From positions 1 through 64,000 of the forward strand of contig CANONN010000010.1 of assembly GCA_947567625.1 (NCBI GenBank): a stretch of 64,000 bases of DNA, in the 5' to 3' direction. Position 1 is the stretch's first letter. Each line of letters starts with the position of its first letter. The position numbers and the translations under genes are program-made. The notes below the pieces were generated by a model, which was not told where the DNA came from, ran no database searches, and saw only the letters and a list, made by a program, of their open reading frames with translations. Positions 63,191 to 64,000 of this stretch are shown here, one piece after another. Source of the stretch: an uncultured Roseburia sp. GTDB lineage: Bacteria; Bacillota; Clostridia; Lachnospirales; Lachnospiraceae.

Positions 63191-64000
63191 ATGATAAAAC
63201 GAAGGTATGTGAGGACAAGACAGTTACAGGAGGGGATGCGAATCGACCAGGCGATCAAAGACCGGCTGGATCGGACTCTGATTGCCAGGGGAACCTTTTT
63301 GGATACCTATATGATCGAAAATCTGATACATCTCGGAGTTCCCGCCGTTTACATACGCGAGGGGGAAGAGGACCCGGAGCCGGAGAAACCGAAGGTTGAA
63401 TTAAAGCCGGAGGTCAAACATAAAGTCGAAAAAATGCGGCGGGAGGACCCTGTAAAAGTCAGCTTAAAGGAGAGCGTGAAAAAACGCGTCTCCGAGGGAA
63501 TCCAATATCTGTACAACAATACGGATTCCAGCAGCTTTTCCGACATGACGACCAACATCACGGACGAGCTGATGCGCGCCATCAATGACAACAACGCGAT
63601 CGCGGTCGATATCAACGTATTAAAAACGAGCGACGAGTATACATTTAAGCACAGCGTGGATGTGGCGACGCTTGCCATGATTGTGGCCAAAAAGCAGGGA
63701 ATGGGCAGGGAGGATATCTATAATATCGGGATTGCCGGCCTTTTGCACGATATGGGAAAGTCCAAGATTCCCAATGAAATCTTAAACAAACCGGCGAAGT
63801 TGGACGACGCAGAGTTTGCGATCATGAAACAGCATCCGCTGCTTGGGTATGCGATCTTGAAGGATAAAAAGGAATTCCCGACGACGGTTCCGCTCGCGGT
63901 GCTGCAGCATCATGAGAAGATGAACGGCAGAGGGTATCCTTTGGGGGTGACGGCGGAGAAGATCACGCCGTATGCGAAGATTTTGTCGGTGGTGGATGTC
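63191..64000 (+). CDS. HD-GYP domain phosphodiesterase (3' end beyond the window)
   Basis: The first 270 residues are present. An N-terminal DUF3391-like segment (RRYVRTRQLQEGMRIDQAI) is followed by a charged linker (~60-95) and an HD-GYP domain with the full signature: KHSVDVATLAM, LLHDMGKSKIPNEILNKPAKL, KQHPLLGYAIL and HHEKMNGRGYPLG. It should hydrolyse c-di-GMP, in contrast to the degenerate protein at 43405. GGAG precedes the ATG. The reading frame stays open to the window edge. Confidence 0.9.
   Translation, partial: MIKRRYVRTRQLQEGMRIDQAIKDRLDRTLIARGTFLDTYMIENLIHLGVPAVYIREGEEDPEPEKPKVELKPEVKHKVEKMRREDPVKVSLKESVKKRVSEGIQYLYNNTDSSSFSDMTTNITDELMRAINDNNAIAVDINVLKTSDEYTFKHSVDVATLAMIVAKKQGMGREDIYNIGIAGLLHDMGKSKIPNEILNKPAKLDDAEFAIMKQHPLLGYAILKDKKEFPTTVPLAVLQHHEKMNGRGYPLGVTAEKITPYAKILSVVDV

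Overview
The window looks like the chromosome of an anaerobic Firmicute, most likely a Lachnospiraceae-type clostridium. The basis is consistent Shine-Dalgarno sites (AGGAGG type), sigma-A promoters, a Flp1/TadE/DUF5702 Tad pilus locus without an outer-membrane secretin, a DUF6382-FHA/PP2C/Ser-Thr kinase set, GH36 and GH127 glycosidases, and a mix of GC-rich core genes with a visibly more AT-rich accessory block. This is inferred from gene families; no species assignment is possible from the sequence alone.

Layout. 1-660: structured repeat remnants and a single-domain CheY. 700-6450: a self-contained three-gene transcription unit with its own extended -10 promoter and terminator, encoding a 1434-aa HD + HSP90-like ATPase protein, an ImmA/IrrE-fold protein that has lost its HEXXH zinc site, and a two-helix SLATT/DUF4231-like membrane protein. 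It resembles an anti-phage abortive-infection operon and is my main candidate for an undescribed system. 6485-7365: a DUF134 + NifX/NifB-like regulator on the minus strand. 7422-8913: a lone tyrosine recombinase enclosed by perfect 26-bp inverted repeats, each a 9-7-9 recombinase-type core, with an outward-facing promoter just inside the left repeat. This has the geometry of a self-encoded DNA inversion switch, and inversion would point that promoter at the Tad pilus operon.

8971-18357: Tad/Flp pilus operon (TadZ, TadA, TadB, TadC, Flp1 pilin, TadE-like proteins, DUF5702 protein, TadV peptidase). 18513-31369: collinear WG-repeat protein, DUF6382-FHA protein, PP2C phosphatase, Ser/Thr kinase, small membrane protein, a ~2060-aa Ig-like surface protein and a small coiled protein, plausibly a phosphosignalling and adhesion module for the pilus. 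31403-39455: a hypothetical protein, YedK, alpha-galactosidase, ArgS and GH127 beta-L-arabinofuranosidase, interspersed with two families of structured intergenic repeats.

39672-58205: a large signalling region with four histidine kinases (three hybrids, one of them fused to a DegV lipid-binding domain), an Hpt protein, a response regulator with a degenerate HD-GYP domain, and a complete chemosensory set (CheR, CheB, CheY-like, CheA, CheW, MCP) with no flagellar gene nearby, followed by a ferredoxin-ASKHA activase. 58290-64000: GreA, a histidine phosphatase, an AraC regulator, an Spx/ArsC-like protein, GalE, a gene-poor degraded stretch, tRNA-Glu(CTC), and the start of an HD-GYP phosphodiesterase cut by the window edge.
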